From IMG/VR virus record IMGVR_UViG_3300009124_000071, positions 1-29,796 of that record: a DNA stretch of 29,796 nucleotides, one strand, 5' to 3'. Of the stretch, positions 29,672-29,796 are shown piece after piece. Each line of letters opens with the position of its first letter. The stretch's first letter is position 1. Below the pieces are notes generated by a model, which saw only the letters and a program-made list of their open reading frames with translations, had not been told where the DNA came from and did no database searches. The position numbers were made by a program, and so were the translations under genes. This DNA is from a virus.

Positions 29672-29690
29672 GAGCCGAAAATCTCGGCTC
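29672..29690 (+). terminator. Weak terminator-like hairpin after the primase gene
   Basis: GAGCCGA (29672-29678) pairs perfectly with TCGGCTC (29684-29690) across a 5-nt loop. The sequence after the stem is only partly T-rich (CTGCTTTCTCC), so termination would be weak. Confidence 0.4.
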
Positions 29691-29708
29691 TCACTGCTTT
29701 CTCCTTAT

Positions 29709-29731
29709 CTCCTAACCTCCTAACCTCTAAG
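29709..29731 (+). repeat. Tandem CTCCTAAC repeat
   Basis: Two exact copies of CTCCTAAC (29709-29716 and 29717-29724) are followed by a partial copy. A single copy occurs at 27574-27581, before the primase gene, within a shared 12-mer AACCTCCTAACC (27571-27582 and 29714-29725). The stretch lies after the primase stop and next to the contig end. Confidence 0.55.
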
Positions 29732-29758
29732 AAAGAGTAATAAATAATAGAGAGAGAG

Positions 29759-29796
29759 CTGTCTCTTATACACATCTGACGCTGCCGACGATCTAC
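29759..29796. other. Sequencing adapter (Nextera) at the contig end, not biological
   Basis: From CTGTCTCTTATACACATCT onward the sequence matches the Nextera transposase mosaic end, then GACGCTGCCGACGA of the read-1 adapter through 29791; the final five bases would be index sequence. Nothing after 29758 should be treated as phage DNA. A minus-strand reading frame there begins MCIRDS, a known adapter artefact. Confidence 0.97.

Noticed and set aside
29557-29775. Minus-strand frame beginning MCIRDSSLSII
   Set aside because: Its start is translated adapter, and the rest is the reverse of the primase gene end.
1-29796. CRISPR array, tRNA genes, insertion sequences, integrase/attachment site
   Set aside because: No regularly spaced repeats, cloverleaf-type sequence, transposase or integrase motifs were seen. 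Some of these may lie outside the window.

Overview
The window is most of one tailed-phage genome (or a prophage or metagenomic phage contig), moderately GC-rich and almost fully coding. The virion genes follow the lambda-like siphovirus order. Terminase and portal are not here and would lie left of base 1. The right end is not biological: bases 29759-29796 match the Nextera transposase end plus read-1 adapter, so the real sequence stops near 29758. The host is not proven. Small structural and lysis-region proteins of a type I associate with cyanophages, plus a tentative NblA-like gene, make a Synechococcus/Cyanobium-type cyanobacterial host my working guess.

Layout. (1) 1-3385, head and head-tail joining: a prohead protease fused to an HK97-fold major capsid protein, a 61-aa protein, a lambda FII-like joiner, a protein with an Mtd/fiber-type N-terminus, and a tail terminator. 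(2) 3382-9485, tail: tube protein, G/GT assembly chaperones joined by a -1 frameshift on A AAA AAC, tape measure, then homologues of lambda M, L (four Fe-S cysteines), K (JAMM plus NlpC/P60) and I. (3) 9485-16315, adsorption: the J-like hub, a tail-collar fiber and a long fiber with an S74 self-cleaving chaperone. (4) 16362-19200, small proteins and lysis: several proteins under 115 aa, three of them membrane proteins, then a GH24 muramidase fused to an M15 peptidase. One small membrane gene ends on A AAA AAG and may frameshift into an ORF that lacks a normal start. (5) 19207-20789: a dCTP deaminase-like gene, a terminator, two small minus-strand genes, and a divergent plus-strand set ending in an HNH nuclease. 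A 32-bp inverted repeat sits between the divergent sets.

(6) 20888-25728, minus strand: an early-type array led by a RecE-like exonuclease and RecT, followed by an excisionase-like HTH protein, a zinc-ribbon protein, a DUF3310 protein and a run of tiny genes that mostly overlap by 4 nt (ATGA) or 8 nt (ATGACTGA or ATGGCTGA). One plus-strand gene at 23341, NblA-like by weak resemblance, interrupts the array. (7) 25782-29662, plus strand, replication: SF2 helicase, VRR-NUC nuclease and a prim-pol/VapE-type primase-helicase. The exonuclease and helicase start codons face each other across a symmetrical 52-bp element.

No integrase, repressor, tRNA, IS element or CRISPR array was seen. The RecE/RecT pair, VRR-NUC, SF2 helicase and primase-helicase would replicate and recombine the genome. 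The rightward half then builds a flexible-tailed virion and lyses the host.
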